Shown here piece after piece: positions 17,134 through 26,102 of a DNA stretch of 64,000 nt. Below the pieces are notes generated by a model. The model worked only from the letters and a program-made list of their open reading frames with translations. It ran no database searches and was not told the origin of the DNA. Within the stretch, counting starts at the first letter, position 1. The number at the start of each line of letters is the position of its first letter. This stretch comes from VRUE01 sp963716735 (GTDB lineage: Bacteria > Actinomycetota > Thermoleophilia > Solirubrobacterales > 70-9), in contig OY970321.1 in assembly GCA_963716735.1 (NCBI GenBank), positions 310,001 through 374,000 of the forward strand, given 5' to 3'. A program made the position numbers and the translations under genes.

Positions 17134-18578
17134 GCCGGGAGCTTTTCGAGCACTATCTGCGTGATGAGGCGCGGCTTGGGCCGTCGTTCGACGACGGCTT
17201 CACCGGTGCTGCCGGCGGGGCTGCATGCGGGGATCTTTCGCGTATCTCCCTGCTCGTTGAAGATGAGCGCGTTGCCGGCGTCAGCTTCGAGGCCGAGGGG
17301 TGCGGGGCGACGAGGGCAGCCACCGCGGCCGTTGCCGAGATGGTCGACGGAGAGCCCGTGATCGAGGCGGCCCGGATCGGGATCGACGAGGTCGACGAGG
17401 CGATTGGGGGACTGACCCCCGCCAAGCGTCACGCCGCGCAGCTCGCGGCCGATGCTCTGCACCGGGCGCTGGCGGGCGCCGCGGCATCGTCGAAGACTCT
17501 TGCCGCGCCGCGCGGGGGTCGCGTCCTGATTGCCATGTCGGGTGGGGTCGACAGCGCCGTCGCCGCCCTGTTGGAACGCGAGCGGGGCGCGGAGGTGCTT
17601 GCCGTCACGCTGAAGCTCTGGGCCGATCCGGAGACCGACGGGGCCAAGGCTTGCTGCTCGCCCGAGGCGGTTCTCGGCGCCAGGGCCGTCGCCCACGCCC
17701 TCGACATCCCGCACCTCACGCTCGACCTCGAGCAGGAATTCCGCCGGCGCGTCGTCGGTGCCTTCCTCGACGGGTACGGAGCGGGGGCCACCCCGAACCC
17801 TTGCATCGTCTGCAATGGCGAGGTGCGGATCGCGGCGATGGTCGACCTCGCCGAGCGCCTTGGCGCCGACTACCTGGTCACCGGTCACTACGCGCGGATC
17901 GTCGAGGACGGCGACGGCCCCCTGTTGGCCGCGGCGTCCGATCGCAAGAAGGATCAGAGCTACATGCTCGCCGCCCTGCCGCCGGCGATGCTCGACCGCC
18001 TGCGCTTCCCGCTGACCGAGCTGAGCAAGCCCGAGGTGCGCGAGATCGCGGCCCGCCACGGCCTCTCCGTCGCCAAGAAGCCCGAGAGCCAGGATCTCTG
18101 CTTCCTCGCCGGGCAGGGCAAGGGACGCTTCCTGCGTCGCCATGCCGGCCTCGGGGAGCGCGAGGGCGCGGTCCTCGACCGCTCCGGCAAGGCGATCGGC
18201 CGCCATCGTGGCCACCACAACTTCACGGTCGGGCAGCGGCGCGGGATCGGCGTATCCGCCCCGGAGCCCCTGTACGTGTTGGCAACCGATGCCGGCGCGA
18301 ACACGGTCACCGTCGGTCCCCGGGCGGAGCTGGCGGCAAGGACGGTGCGCGTCCGCGACGCTGTCCTGCACCGCGGCGGCGACCGGGTCGACGCCGTCAA
18401 ACTGCGCTATCAGGCGACACCCGTTCCGGCCTCCGTCTCCGGCGCGGAGAGTGGCCATCACGCCGAGCTGAGCGTCCAGCTCGGCGAGGCCTTCGACGCC
18501 GCGGCGCCTGGGCAGGCGGCGGTGCTGCTCTGCGGCGAGGCGATCGTCGGACACGGCACCATCGCGGCAGCGGCCTGA
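17130..18578 (+). CDS. mnmA: IscU-like scaffold fused to MnmA tRNA 2-thiouridylase
   Basis: 482 residues in two parts. Residues 1-115 form an IscU/SufU-like iron-sulfur scaffold: GAACGD and FEAEGCGATRAATAAVAEMV carry two of the three cluster cysteines, but the third (usually in a KCA-type helix) is replaced in TPAKRHAAQLAADAL. The rest is MnmA, which puts the 2-thio group on U34 of Glu, Gln and Lys tRNAs: PP-loop AMSGGVDSAVAAL, TPNPCIVCNGEVR (CxxC), catalytic Cys in SQDLCFLAG, GQRRGIG and a C-terminal beta-barrel. Recent work shows MnmA can depend on a [4Fe-4S] cluster, which would make a fused scaffold meaningful. ATG 17130 overlaps the previous stop (ATGA). Confidence 0.9.
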   Translation: MSRELFEHYLRDEARLGPSFDDGFTGAAGGAACGDLSRISLLVEDERVAGVSFEAEGCGATRAATAAVAEMVDGEPVIEAARIGIDEVDEAIGGLTPAKRHAAQLAADALHRALAGAAASSKTLAAPRGGRVLIAMSGGVDSAVAALLERERGAEVLAVTLKLWADPETDGAKACCSPEAVLGARAVAHALDIPHLTLDLEQEFRRRVVGAFLDGYGAGATPNPCIVCNGEVRIAAMVDLAERLGADYLVTGHYARIVEDGDGPLLAAASDRKKDQSYMLAALPPAMLDRLRFPLTELSKPEVREIAARHGLSVAKKPESQDLCFLAGQGKGRFLRRHAGLGEREGAVLDRSGKAIGRHRGHHNFTVGQRRGIGVSAPEPLYVLATDAGANTVTVGPRAELAARTVRVRDAVLHRGGDRVDAVKLRYQATPVPASVSGAESGHHAELSVQLGEAFDAAAPGQAAVLLCGEAIVGHGTIAAAA

Positions 18579-18610
18579 GGCCGGTTGCGGTCGCTTAGGC
18601 TTCGTTGCCG

Positions 18611-21286
18611 ATGAAAGCCGAGGAAATTCGCGACACCTACCTCTCCTTCTTCGAGGAGCGCGGCCACCGGATCGTGCCCTCGGCATCGCTGGTTCCCTCC
18701 GTCCACGATCCCTCGGTGCTGCTCACCACCGCCGGGATGCAGCCCTTCAAGCCCTACTTCCTCGGACAGGAGCGGCCGCCGGCGCCACGCCTCGCCGACG
18801 TGCAGAAGTGCTTTCGGACCACCGACATCGAGGAGGTCGGCAACACCGCCCGCCATCTCACCTTCTTCGAGATGCTCGGCAACTGGAGCTTCGGCGACTA
18901 CTTCAAGGCGGAGTCGATCCCCTGGGGCTGGGAGCTGGCCACGCAGGGATTCGGCATGGAACCCGAGCGGATCTGGGCGACCGTCTTCGGGGGGGACGAG
19001 GAGCTCGGCCTCGGTCCCGACGAGGAGGCGATCGAGATCTGGAAGAGCGTCGGCATGCCCGAGGAGCGGATCGTCCTGCTCGGCCGCGCGGACAACTTCT
19101 GGCAGGCGGGGCCGACCGGACCTTGTGGCCCCTGCTCGGAGCTCTACCTGGACCGCGGCGAGGACTTCGGCGCCGCCGGCGAGCGGCCGGGCGATGACAC
19201 CGACCGCTTCCTCGAGTTCTGGAACCACGTCTTCATGACCTATGACCTCTCCGCCGAGGGGGTGCTGACCGAGCTGCCGATGCGCAGCATCGACACCGGC
19301 ATGGGGCTCGACCGCATGGCGGCGATCCTCCAGGACGTCCCCTCGGTCTTCGAGACCGACCTGGTCCGGCCTCTGATCGACCTCGCCGAGGAGATGTCCG
19401 GCCGCTCCTACCGCGAGGGCGGAGCGGTGACGCGGGCGATGCGGATCGTCGCCGACCACTCGCGCGGCGCCGCCTTCCTGATCGCCGACGGCGTCGTCCC
19501 CTCCAACGAGGATCGCGGTTACATCCTGCGCCGGATCATGCGCCGCGCGATCCAACAGGGCCGCGCCCTGGGCCTGGAGGCGCCCTGGCTGGGCCGTTTC
19601 GCCGAGCGCGCGATCGAGGTCATGGCGCCGGCCTACCCCGAGCTGGCCGCGGAGCGGGAGACGATCGCCCGCTGGGTCGGTGACGAGGAGGAGAGCTTCG
19701 GCCGGACCCTCGAGCGCGGCAGCGAGCTGCTCGACCGCTTGATCGTCGAGGCCAAGGAGTCCAGCACTTCCTGGATCGACGCAGGCGACGCCTTTGAGTT
19801 GCACGACACCTACGGCTTTCCCTATGACCTGACCAAGGAGCTGCTTGCCGAGCAGGGGCTCTCGGTCGACGATGGCGGCTTCGAGGAGCTGATGGAGGAA
19901 CAGCGCCAGCGCTCCCGGGTCGGTTCGGCAACCGCGCACGGCTCCGAGGATCGCCACGGGAAGGTGATCGCCTTTGCCGCCGAGGCTCCGCCGACCCGCT
20001 TCGTCGGCTACGAGACCCTGCGGGCGACGACCGGCCTTGCCGCCGTCGCCGCTGAGGACGGCCGTGCTCTGGTCAAGCTCGAGGAGAGCCCCTTCTACGC
20101 CGAGGGCGGTGGCCAGGTCGCCGACTCGGGCCTGTTGCGCTGGCCGCAAGGCGAAGCCGAGGTCGTTGATGTGTACCGCGTCGGTGAAGACCAGGTGCTC
20201 GAGGTCGTTTCCCGCCGCCCCCGGACGCGGGAGCAAGGACGCGAGACTTCCGGTGGCGATGAACGCGTCCTTGCGGGAGCAGAGGAGGCGGCGGTTGATG
20301 CTCTGGTCGATCACGAGACGCGCCACGCGACGATGCGCAACCACACCGCGACCCACCTCCTGCACGCGGCGCTGCGCGAGCGGCTTGGCGACCATGTGCG
20401 CCAAGCGGGTTCGGCCGTGCGCCCCGACAAGCTGCGCTTCGATTTCAACCACGGCCAGGCGCTCGCCGCCGAGGACCTGGCCGCGATCGAGGATCGAGTC
20501 AACGGCTGGATCAAGGCGAGCCGGCCCGTTCGCTGGCTGGAGATGGAGCGGACCGAGGCGGAAAAGCTCGGCGCGATGGCGCTGTTCGGCGAGAAATACG
20601 GCGATTGGGTTCGGGTGGTCGAGGTCGATGCGGTATCGCGCGAGCTCTGCGGTGGCACGCATGTCGCCAATACGGCGGAGGTCGGAATCTTCAAGATCTC
20701 CTCGGAGGGTTCGAGCGCCGCCAACGTGCGGCGGATCGAGGCCTTGACCGGCCCCGCGGCAATCGACTGGTTCCGCGGCAGGGAGGAGCAGCTGCGCGAG
20801 GTCGGTGAGCTGCTCGATTCTCCGCAGGACCCGCTGGTCGGTGCCCGCCGCGCCGCGGAACGACTGCGCGAGGCGGGCGAGGGGGACAAGCAGGCCGCCA
20901 AGCAGCTGCTTGGCGATGAGGCGGAGCGCCTGGTCGCCGCGGCGAAGGAGGTCGACGGGATCGACGTCGTCGCCTCCCGGGCGCCGATCGCCGACCAGAA
21001 GCAGCTGCTCGAGCTCGCCAACCGGGTGCAGTCGAAGCTCGGCGGCGAGTCGGCGATCGCCCTGGGCGGCGCCGAGGGTGGCAAGGTCGGCCTGGTCGTC
21101 CTCGTCTCCAAGGGCACGGTTGGACGCGGTGTCTCGGCGGCGACCGTCGTGCGCGAGGCCGCGCCGCTCGTCGGCGGTGGAGGCGGCGGCCGCGAGGAGA
21201 TGGCGCAGGCGGGCGGCAAGGATGCCGCCAAGCTCGACGAGGCACTCGACGTCGCAAGGCAGGCCATCGAACGGGGACTCGGATGA
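18611..21286 (+). CDS. alaS: Alanyl-tRNA synthetase
   Basis: 891 residues, the normal length. Class II core with FFEERGHRIVPSASLVP, TTAGMQPFKPYFLG, RTTDIEEVGNTARHLTFFEM and GPTGPCGPCSE; the editing domain with HTATHLLHAAL and CGGTHVANTAEVG supplies the HxxxH and CxxxH zinc ligands; the C-terminal oligomerisation domain has the glycine-rich GGGGGG region. ATG 18611 is preferred to an in-frame TTG at 18605. An 11-base perfect inverted repeat (20233-20243 with 20264-20274) lies between the beta-barrel and the editing domain, within coding sequence that looks slightly extended. It is followed by ruvX. Confidence 0.97.
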   Translation: MKAEEIRDTYLSFFEERGHRIVPSASLVPSVHDPSVLLTTAGMQPFKPYFLGQERPPAPRLADVQKCFRTTDIEEVGNTARHLTFFEMLGNWSFGDYFKAESIPWGWELATQGFGMEPERIWATVFGGDEELGLGPDEEAIEIWKSVGMPEERIVLLGRADNFWQAGPTGPCGPCSELYLDRGEDFGAAGERPGDDTDRFLEFWNHVFMTYDLSAEGVLTELPMRSIDTGMGLDRMAAILQDVPSVFETDLVRPLIDLAEEMSGRSYREGGAVTRAMRIVADHSRGAAFLIADGVVPSNEDRGYILRRIMRRAIQQGRALGLEAPWLGRFAERAIEVMAPAYPELAAERETIARWVGDEEESFGRTLERGSELLDRLIVEAKESSTSWIDAGDAFELHDTYGFPYDLTKELLAEQGLSVDDGGFEELMEEQRQRSRVGSATAHGSEDRHGKVIAFAAEAPPTRFVGYETLRATTGLAAVAAEDGRALVKLEESPFYAEGGGQVADSGLLRWPQGEAEVVDVYRVGEDQVLEVVSRRPRTREQGRETSGGDERVLAGAEEAAVDALVDHETRHATMRNHTATHLLHAALRERLGDHVRQAGSAVRPDKLRFDFNHGQALAAEDLAAIEDRVNGWIKASRPVRWLEMERTEAEKLGAMALFGEKYGDWVRVVEVDAVSRELCGGTHVANTAEVGIFKISSEGSSAANVRRIEALTGPAAIDWFRGREEQLREVGELLDSPQDPLVGARRAAERLREAGEGDKQAAKQLLGDEAERLVAAAKEVDGIDVVASRAPIADQKQLLELANRVQSKLGGESAIALGGAEGGKVGLVVLVSKGTVGRGVSAATVVREAAPLVGGGGGGREEMAQAGGKDAAKLDEALDVARQAIERGLG

Positions 21287-21299
21287 GGGCATTCGGATA

Positions 21300-21707
21300 G
21301 TGCGCGTGCTTGCCCTCGACTACGGCACCGCCCGGATCGGTTGTGCGATCTCCGACCCCAGCGGGACCCTGGCGACGCCGCTGCCGGTGATCGAGCCCTC
21401 CGAGCCCCGCTCGGTCGTCGACCTGGTCGCCAAGCACGAGGTCGAGCGTGTCGTCGTCGGTCTGCCGTTGCACCTGAGCGGCGAGGAGGGATCGCAGGCG
21501 GCCCTGACCCGTACCTTCTGCGTCGAACTGGAAGCGCTGCTCGACGTCCCGGTTGAGACCTACGACGAGCGGCTGACGACGCGGATGGCCGAGGCGAGCA
21601 AGCGCGAAGGGGCCGCCGCGGCGCCGGACTCGCTGGCCGCCGCGCACCTGCTGCAGGCGTACCTCGCCGGGCAGGCCGCGATCGAAGGCTCCGGGGAAGA
21701 TGACTGA
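21300..21707 (+). CDS. ruvX: RuvX/YqgF family nuclease
   Basis: 135 residues with RNase H-like fold. VLALDYGTARIGCAISDPSG carries the first acidic residue, VVVGLPLHLSGEEG the second region and YDERLTTRMAE the third, as in YqgF/RuvX. The family is involved in 16S rRNA 5'-end maturation and was earlier proposed as a Holliday junction resolvase. The frame upstream lies inside alaS, so the first plausible start is GTG 21300, 14 bases after the alaS stop. It overlaps mltG by eight bases. alaS-ruvX-mltG is a conserved order. Confidence 0.9.
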   Translation: MRVLALDYGTARIGCAISDPSGTLATPLPVIEPSEPRSVVDLVAKHEVERVVVGLPLHLSGEEGSQAALTRTFCVELEALLDVPVETYDERLTTRMAEASKREGAAAAPDSLAAAHLLQAYLAGQAAIEGSGEDD

Positions 21708-22590
21708 CGACTGGTTCGGGGACGACACCGCGCTAGCCGAGCGGGAGCGTCGCCGGCAGGAGCGTGAGCAGCGCCGGGCTGGAACGGTGAAGCGTCGCAG
21801 GCGCGTGGGGCTCGTCGTGCTGCTCGCGGCGCTGGTGCTCGTCGGGTTCGCGGGCGCCCTCGCCTACCGCCACCTCCACAACCCGGCGCCGCCGCCACCC
21901 GTCGTCCTGAAGACGATCACGGTGACGATCCCCGAGGGCTATACCCGCGCGCAGACCGCGCAGGTAGCCAAGGAAGCGGGCCTGACCGGCAGCTACATGA
22001 AGGCCAGCGAGGGACATGAAGGCTTCCTCTTCCCGGACACCTTCGAGCTGGAAAAGCGGGCGCCCGCCTCCGACCTCGTCCAGTTGCAGCTGGAGGACTT
22101 CAAGCGCCGGATCAAGGGCGTGGACATGAGCTACGCGCGCTCCAAAAATCTGACCACGCGTGACGTGGTGACGATCGCCTCGATGGTCGAGCGCGAGGCC
22201 CTGCTGGAAAAGGAGCGGCCGCTGATCGCCGCGGTCATCTACAACCGCCTGCACGAAGGGATGACGCTGGGCATCGACGCGACGATCCGCTTCGCCACCG
22301 GCAACTTCGACCGGCCGCTGACCGAATCGGAGCTCGCGGTCGACTCCCCCTACAACACCCGCCTCCACACGGGCCTGCCGCCGGGGCCGATCGGCAACCC
22401 CGGTCTGGCCTCGATCGAAGCCGCCGCCCACCCGGCCAAGGTCGACTACCTCTACTACGTGGTCAAGCCCGGTACCTGCGGGGAAGACGCCTTCTCGTCC
22501 AGCGCGGCCGAGTTCGAAGCCGACGTCGCCCGCTACAACGAAGCGCGCGAAGCGGCGGGTGGCGAATCGCCCGACACCTGCGGCGAATGA
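21700..22590 (+). CDS. mltG: Endolytic transglycosylase MltG
   Basis: 296 residues: a cytoplasmic basic N-terminus, one membrane helix (about 38-56), a LysM-like region, and the YceG/MltG domain with TIASMVEREALLEKERPLIA (catalytic Glu), AVIYNRLHEGMTLGIDATI, DSPYNTRLHTGLPPGPIGNP and KVDYLYYVVKPGTCGEDAF. MltG cleaves nascent peptidoglycan strands and sets glycan length at the membrane. Starts inside ruvX; stop overlaps aroE (ATGA). Confidence 0.93.
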   Translation: MTDDWFGDDTALAERERRRQEREQRRAGTVKRRRRVGLVVLLAALVLVGFAGALAYRHLHNPAPPPPVVLKTITVTIPEGYTRAQTAQVAKEAGLTGSYMKASEGHEGFLFPDTFELEKRAPASDLVQLQLEDFKRRIKGVDMSYARSKNLTTRDVVTIASMVEREALLEKERPLIAAVIYNRLHEGMTLGIDATIRFATGNFDRPLTESELAVDSPYNTRLHTGLPPGPIGNPGLASIEAAAHPAKVDYLYYVVKPGTCGEDAFSSSAAEFEADVARYNEAREAAGGESPDTCGE

Positions 22591-23378
22591 GGCGCCTCGC
22601 CGTCCTCGGCCACCCGGTCGGCCACTCGCGCTCGCCCGCCATGCACAGCGCCGCGCTGGCCGAGCTCGGACTGGCGGGGGAGTGGGGCTACGAGGCAATC
22701 GATGTGGCTCCGGACGAGTTTGAGTCGCGAGTGCGGGCAATGGCCGACGAAGGGTTCGTCGGCGCCAACGTCACCGTTCCCCACAAGGGAGCGGCGCTTT
22801 CGCTGGCCGACTCGCTGTCTGAGACGGCACGCGAGATCGGCGCCGCCAACACGCTCAGCTTCGAGGCCGGGGAGATTCGCGCCGACAACACCGACGCGCA
22901 GGGGCTGCTGGACGCTTTGCCGGCGCCAGCCATCGGCAGGCGGGCGCTCGTCCTTGGAGCCGGCGGCGCCGCCCGGGCGGCGGTCTGGGCGCTGGTCCGC
23001 GAGGGCGCCGAGGTGGCGGTCTGGAACCGGACCGCTCTGCGCGCGGAGCATCTCTGCGCCGAGCTCGGCGGTGCCCCGACCGCCGCGCCCGACCAGGGCA
23101 GCTACGAGCTGATCGTCAACGTCACTGCGGTCGGCCTGCACGGTGAGGATCCGTTCGCGGAGCTGCCGCTCAGCCCGAGCGGCTTCGTCGCCGGTCAGAC
23201 GGTCGTCGACCTCGTCTACGGCGAGCGACCGAGCCCGCTCCTGGCTGAGGCGGAAGCGGCAGGGGCGTCCGTGGTCGACGGAATCGAGGTCCTGGCGCGC
23301 CAGGGTGCCCTCTCGCTGCAGATCTGGACGGGACGAGAGCCGTCGCTGGAAGCGATGCGAGCCGCGTCGCGCAGATAG
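22587..23378 (+). CDS. aroE: Shikimate dehydrogenase
   Basis: 263 residues, catalysing NADPH-dependent reduction of 3-dehydroshikimate. GHPVGHSRSPAMHSAALAEL (substrate loop), VGANVTVPHKGAAL (catalytic Lys), ADNTDAQG (Asp), Rossmann loop VLGAGGAARAA and YGERPSPLLAEAEAAG with GIEVLARQGALSLQIWTG at the end are all in place. First of four consecutive shikimate genes (aroE, aroC, aroK-aroB, aroQ). Translationally coupled to mltG. Confidence 0.95.
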   Translation: MRRLAVLGHPVGHSRSPAMHSAALAELGLAGEWGYEAIDVAPDEFESRVRAMADEGFVGANVTVPHKGAALSLADSLSETAREIGAANTLSFEAGEIRADNTDAQGLLDALPAPAIGRRALVLGAGGAARAAVWALVREGAEVAVWNRTALRAEHLCAELGGAPTAAPDQGSYELIVNVTAVGLHGEDPFAELPLSPSGFVAGQTVVDLVYGERPSPLLAEAEAAGASVVDGIEVLARQGALSLQIWTGREPSLEAMRAASRR

Positions 23379-23389
23379 CCTAGGCGGCG

Positions 23390-24562
23390 ATGAGCACGCG
23401 CTTCAGGTTCACCACGGCAGGCGAGTCGCACGGTCCCGGCCTGGTCGCGATCGTCGAGGGCATGCCCGCCGGGCTGGAGCTCGAGCGCGGCGCGCTCGAC
23501 CGCGACATGGCACGGCGGCAGCTCGGCCACGGGCGCGGCGGGCGGATGAAGATCGAGACCGACTCGGTCGAGGTGCGCTCCGGCGTTCGCCACGGGCGCA
23601 CTCTGGGCAGCCCGATCGCGGTTCTGGTCGCCAACCGCGACTACGCCAACTGGGAGGAGCGGATGAATCCCTGGCCGGTGGAGGGCTTCGAGCCCGAAGC
23701 GGTCCACCTGCCCCGGCCCGGTCACGCCGACCTGGTCGGCGCCCAGAAGTACGGACACGACGACATCCGCAATGTGCTGGAGCGGGCAAGTGCCCGCGAG
23801 ACCGCGGCGCGGGTGGCTGCCGGCTCGCTCGCCCGCGGCCTGCTCACCGCCCTCGGCGTGAGCGTCCACAGCCACGTCACCCAGATCGCCTCGGTCAAGG
23901 CGCCTGAGCGTCCCAACCTCGGCCCGGAGGATTTCGACGGCGTCGACGACGATCCCGTGCGCTGCCTCGACCCCGAGGCGAGCGCGGCCATGGTCGCGGA
24001 GATCAACCGGCTGCGCAAGGCCAACGAGAGCCTCGGGGGCAGCTTCGAGGTGCGCGCCTTCGGCCTCGTCCCCGGCCTCGGCTCCCACGTCTCCTGGGAG
24101 GAGCGGTTGGACGGCCGGCTGGCCGGTGCCGTCGCCTCGATCCAGTCGGTCAAGGGGGTTGCGATCGGCGAAGCATGGGACGTCGCCACTCGCCCCGGGT
24201 CGGAGGCGCACGACGAGATCTTCTGGTCGGAAGACCGCGGCTACCACCGCGAGACCAACCACGCCGGCGGCCTCGAGGGTGGCATGACCAACGGCCTTCC
24301 GCTTTCGGTGCGGGCGGCAATCAAGCCGATCTCGACCCTGACCAAGCCGCTGCGCTCGGTCGACACCGAGACCAAGCAGCCGGCACAGGCGCTGCGCGAG
24401 CGGACCGACTCGACCGTGGTCCCGGCCGCCGCCGTGGTCGCCGAGGCGATGGTCTGTCTGGTCCTCGCCCGTTGTTACCGGGAGAAGTTTGGCGGCGATC
24501 ACATCGACGACGTGCTCGCTGCCGTCGGCGCGTACAAGCAGCGCATCGACTTCCGCGGGTGA
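23390..24562 (+). CDS. aroC: Chorismate synthase
   Basis: 390 residues, making chorismate from EPSP with reduced FMN. FTTAGESHGPGLVAIVEGMP, the family signature GHADLVGAQKYGHDDIRNVL with ERASARETAARVAAG, GGLEGGMTNGLPL and DSTVVPAAAVVAEAM are all present. It follows aroE after 11 bases and is followed after four bases by the fused aroK-aroB gene. Confidence 0.97.
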   Translation: MSTRFRFTTAGESHGPGLVAIVEGMPAGLELERGALDRDMARRQLGHGRGGRMKIETDSVEVRSGVRHGRTLGSPIAVLVANRDYANWEERMNPWPVEGFEPEAVHLPRPGHADLVGAQKYGHDDIRNVLERASARETAARVAAGSLARGLLTALGVSVHSHVTQIASVKAPERPNLGPEDFDGVDDDPVRCLDPEASAAMVAEINRLRKANESLGGSFEVRAFGLVPGLGSHVSWEERLDGRLAGAVASIQSVKGVAIGEAWDVATRPGSEAHDEIFWSEDRGYHRETNHAGGLEGGMTNGLPLSVRAAIKPISTLTKPLRSVDTETKQPAQALRERTDSTVVPAAAVVAEAMVCLVLARCYREKFGGDHIDDVLAAVGAYKQRIDFRG

Positions 24563-24566
24563 CGGC

Positions 24567-26102
24567 GTGAGTCGCCCCGCGATCGTCTTCATCGGCTTCA
24601 TGGGCGCCGGCAAGTCGACCGCGCTCGCCGCGGCGCGCGCGGTCGGCCTGGAGACGACAGAGATCGACGACCTGATGGCGGCCGACCTCGGGATGCCGAT
24701 CGACCAGGCGTTCGAGCGCCACGGCGAGGAGGGATTCCGCGCAAGGGAGGCAGAGGTTGTGGGTCAGCTGCTGGAGGGCGCCGATGGCGGCGTGATCGCC
24801 CTCGGCGGCGGCAGCGTCCTTTCCGAGCGTGTGCGCGATGCGCTCGGCCGCCATATCGTCGTCTGGCTGCAGATCGACGCCGAGGAAGCCTGGTCGCGGA
24901 TCGCCGGCAGCGACCGGCCGCTGGCGCGGAGTGCGGCGGACGTGGCTGAGCTGCTCGACGTGCGGTTGCCGCTGTATGAGCAGCTCGCCGACGCGATCGT
25001 CCCCCAGGGGGATCGCGGTTTGGTCGGCCGGGCGCTGCCTTCGATCCGAGCGCTGGCAGGGATGCCGGCTGGGACGAAGTTGCTGTGGGCGTCGAGCGCG
25101 TCCGGGGACTACCCGGTCTTCGTCGGCAAGGGATTGGTGGGCACGAATTGGTGGCCGCTCGAGGGCCGACAGTTCCTCATAGCCGACTTGGTCACCGTCG
25201 ACCTGCTGCCCCCCTCGCGGATCGAGTCGTTCTGCGGCATCGCGGCGGACCTCGCAGGTGAGGAGACGAAGACCCTGCAGCGGGTGGAGCGCATCCTCGA
25301 GCGGATGGCCGAACAGGGTATGACCCGCGAAGATCACGTCGTGGCGTTCGGAGGAGGGGTCGTCGGGGATGTCGCCGGCTTCTGCGCCCACGTCTATCAA
25401 CGGGGCGTGCCGGTCGTGCACCTCCCGACCACGCTGGTGGCCCAGGTCGATTCGGCCTACGGTGGTAAGACGGGAGTGGACCTGCCTCAAGGGAAGAACT
25501 ACGCCGGGGCCTACCACCTCCCCGCGGCGGTCATTGCCGATGTGGAGATGCTCAATGAGCTGCCCAGACCGGAGCTCTCGGCCGGCTTTGTCGAGGTGCT
25601 GAAGACGGGTCTGCTGGCAGGCGGTGACCTCTGGGAGCAGGTGCGGTCAATCGCCGTGCTCGTTCCTGACGAGCTGGACGGCGTCGTCTTCGCCTGCGCT
25701 CGCTACAAGTGCGCGATCGTCGCTGCCGATGAGCGCGATTCGGGCCTGCGCCACGTCCTCAACCTCGGTCACACCGTTGGCCACGGAATCGAGACCGCGA
25801 GCAACTACGCGCGCTATCGGCACGGCGAGGCGGTCGGTCTTGGCTTACTGGCGGCGCTCCGCCTCTCCGACGCCCCCGAGCTACGCAACGAGGTCGAGGA
25901 GATCCTGCGGCGCCACGACCTGCCGGTGACGCTCGACCCGGCGATCGCCGTCGACGACATCCTCGACGCCCTGCAGCGTGACAAGAAGCGCACCTCCGCG
26001 GGCGTCGGCTTCGTACTCCTCTCCGAGCCCGGCGTGCCGCGGGTGGGAGAAGTACTCGATCCGGCTAAGGTCGAGGCCGCCGTGAAGGAGCTCTACGCAT
26101 GA
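24567..26102 (+). CDS. aroKB: Bifunctional shikimate kinase / 3-dehydroquinate synthase (AroK-AroB fusion)
   Basis: 511 residues. Residues 1-165 are shikimate kinase: P-loop FIGFMGAGKSTALAAA, EIDDLMAADLGMPI, the Arg-containing EEGFRAREAEVV and GGGSVLSERVR. After a linker, residues 180-511 are 3-dehydroquinate synthase: GGGVVGDVAGFCAHVYQRGV, LPTTLVAQVDSAYGGKTGVD with LPQGKN, AGFVEVLKTGLL and the zinc ligands in LNLGHTVGHGIE with RHGEAVGLGL. The two halves catalyse steps 5 and 2 of the pathway, so the fusion is not for direct channelling between neighbours. Similar AroK-AroB fusions are known in other bacteria, for example Thermotoga. Start GTG 24567; stop overlaps aroQ (ATGA). Confidence 0.93.
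   Translation: MSRPAIVFIGFMGAGKSTALAAARAVGLETTEIDDLMAADLGMPIDQAFERHGEEGFRAREAEVVGQLLEGADGGVIALGGGSVLSERVRDALGRHIVVWLQIDAEEAWSRIAGSDRPLARSAADVAELLDVRLPLYEQLADAIVPQGDRGLVGRALPSIRALAGMPAGTKLLWASSASGDYPVFVGKGLVGTNWWPLEGRQFLIADLVTVDLLPPSRIESFCGIAADLAGEETKTLQRVERILERMAEQGMTREDHVVAFGGGVVGDVAGFCAHVYQRGVPVVHLPTTLVAQVDSAYGGKTGVDLPQGKNYAGAYHLPAAVIADVEMLNELPRPELSAGFVEVLKTGLLAGGDLWEQVRSIAVLVPDELDGVVFACARYKCAIVAADERDSGLRHVLNLGHTVGHGIETASNYARYRHGEAVGLGLLAALRLSDAPELRNEVEEILRRHDLPVTLDPAIAVDDILDALQRDKKRTSAGVGFVLLSEPGVPRVGEVLDPAKVEAAVKELYA

Noticed and set aside
16554..18686. 710-codon minus-strand open frame across the AbiEi gene and mnmA
   Set aside because: Fully antisense to two genes with clear domains; composition is that of an artefact frame.
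18458..21292. Long minus-strand open frame of 944 codons opposite alaS
   Set aside because: GC-rich third positions leave antisense frames open. The plus strand encodes a complete AlaRS, and the antisense protein has no recognisable domain.
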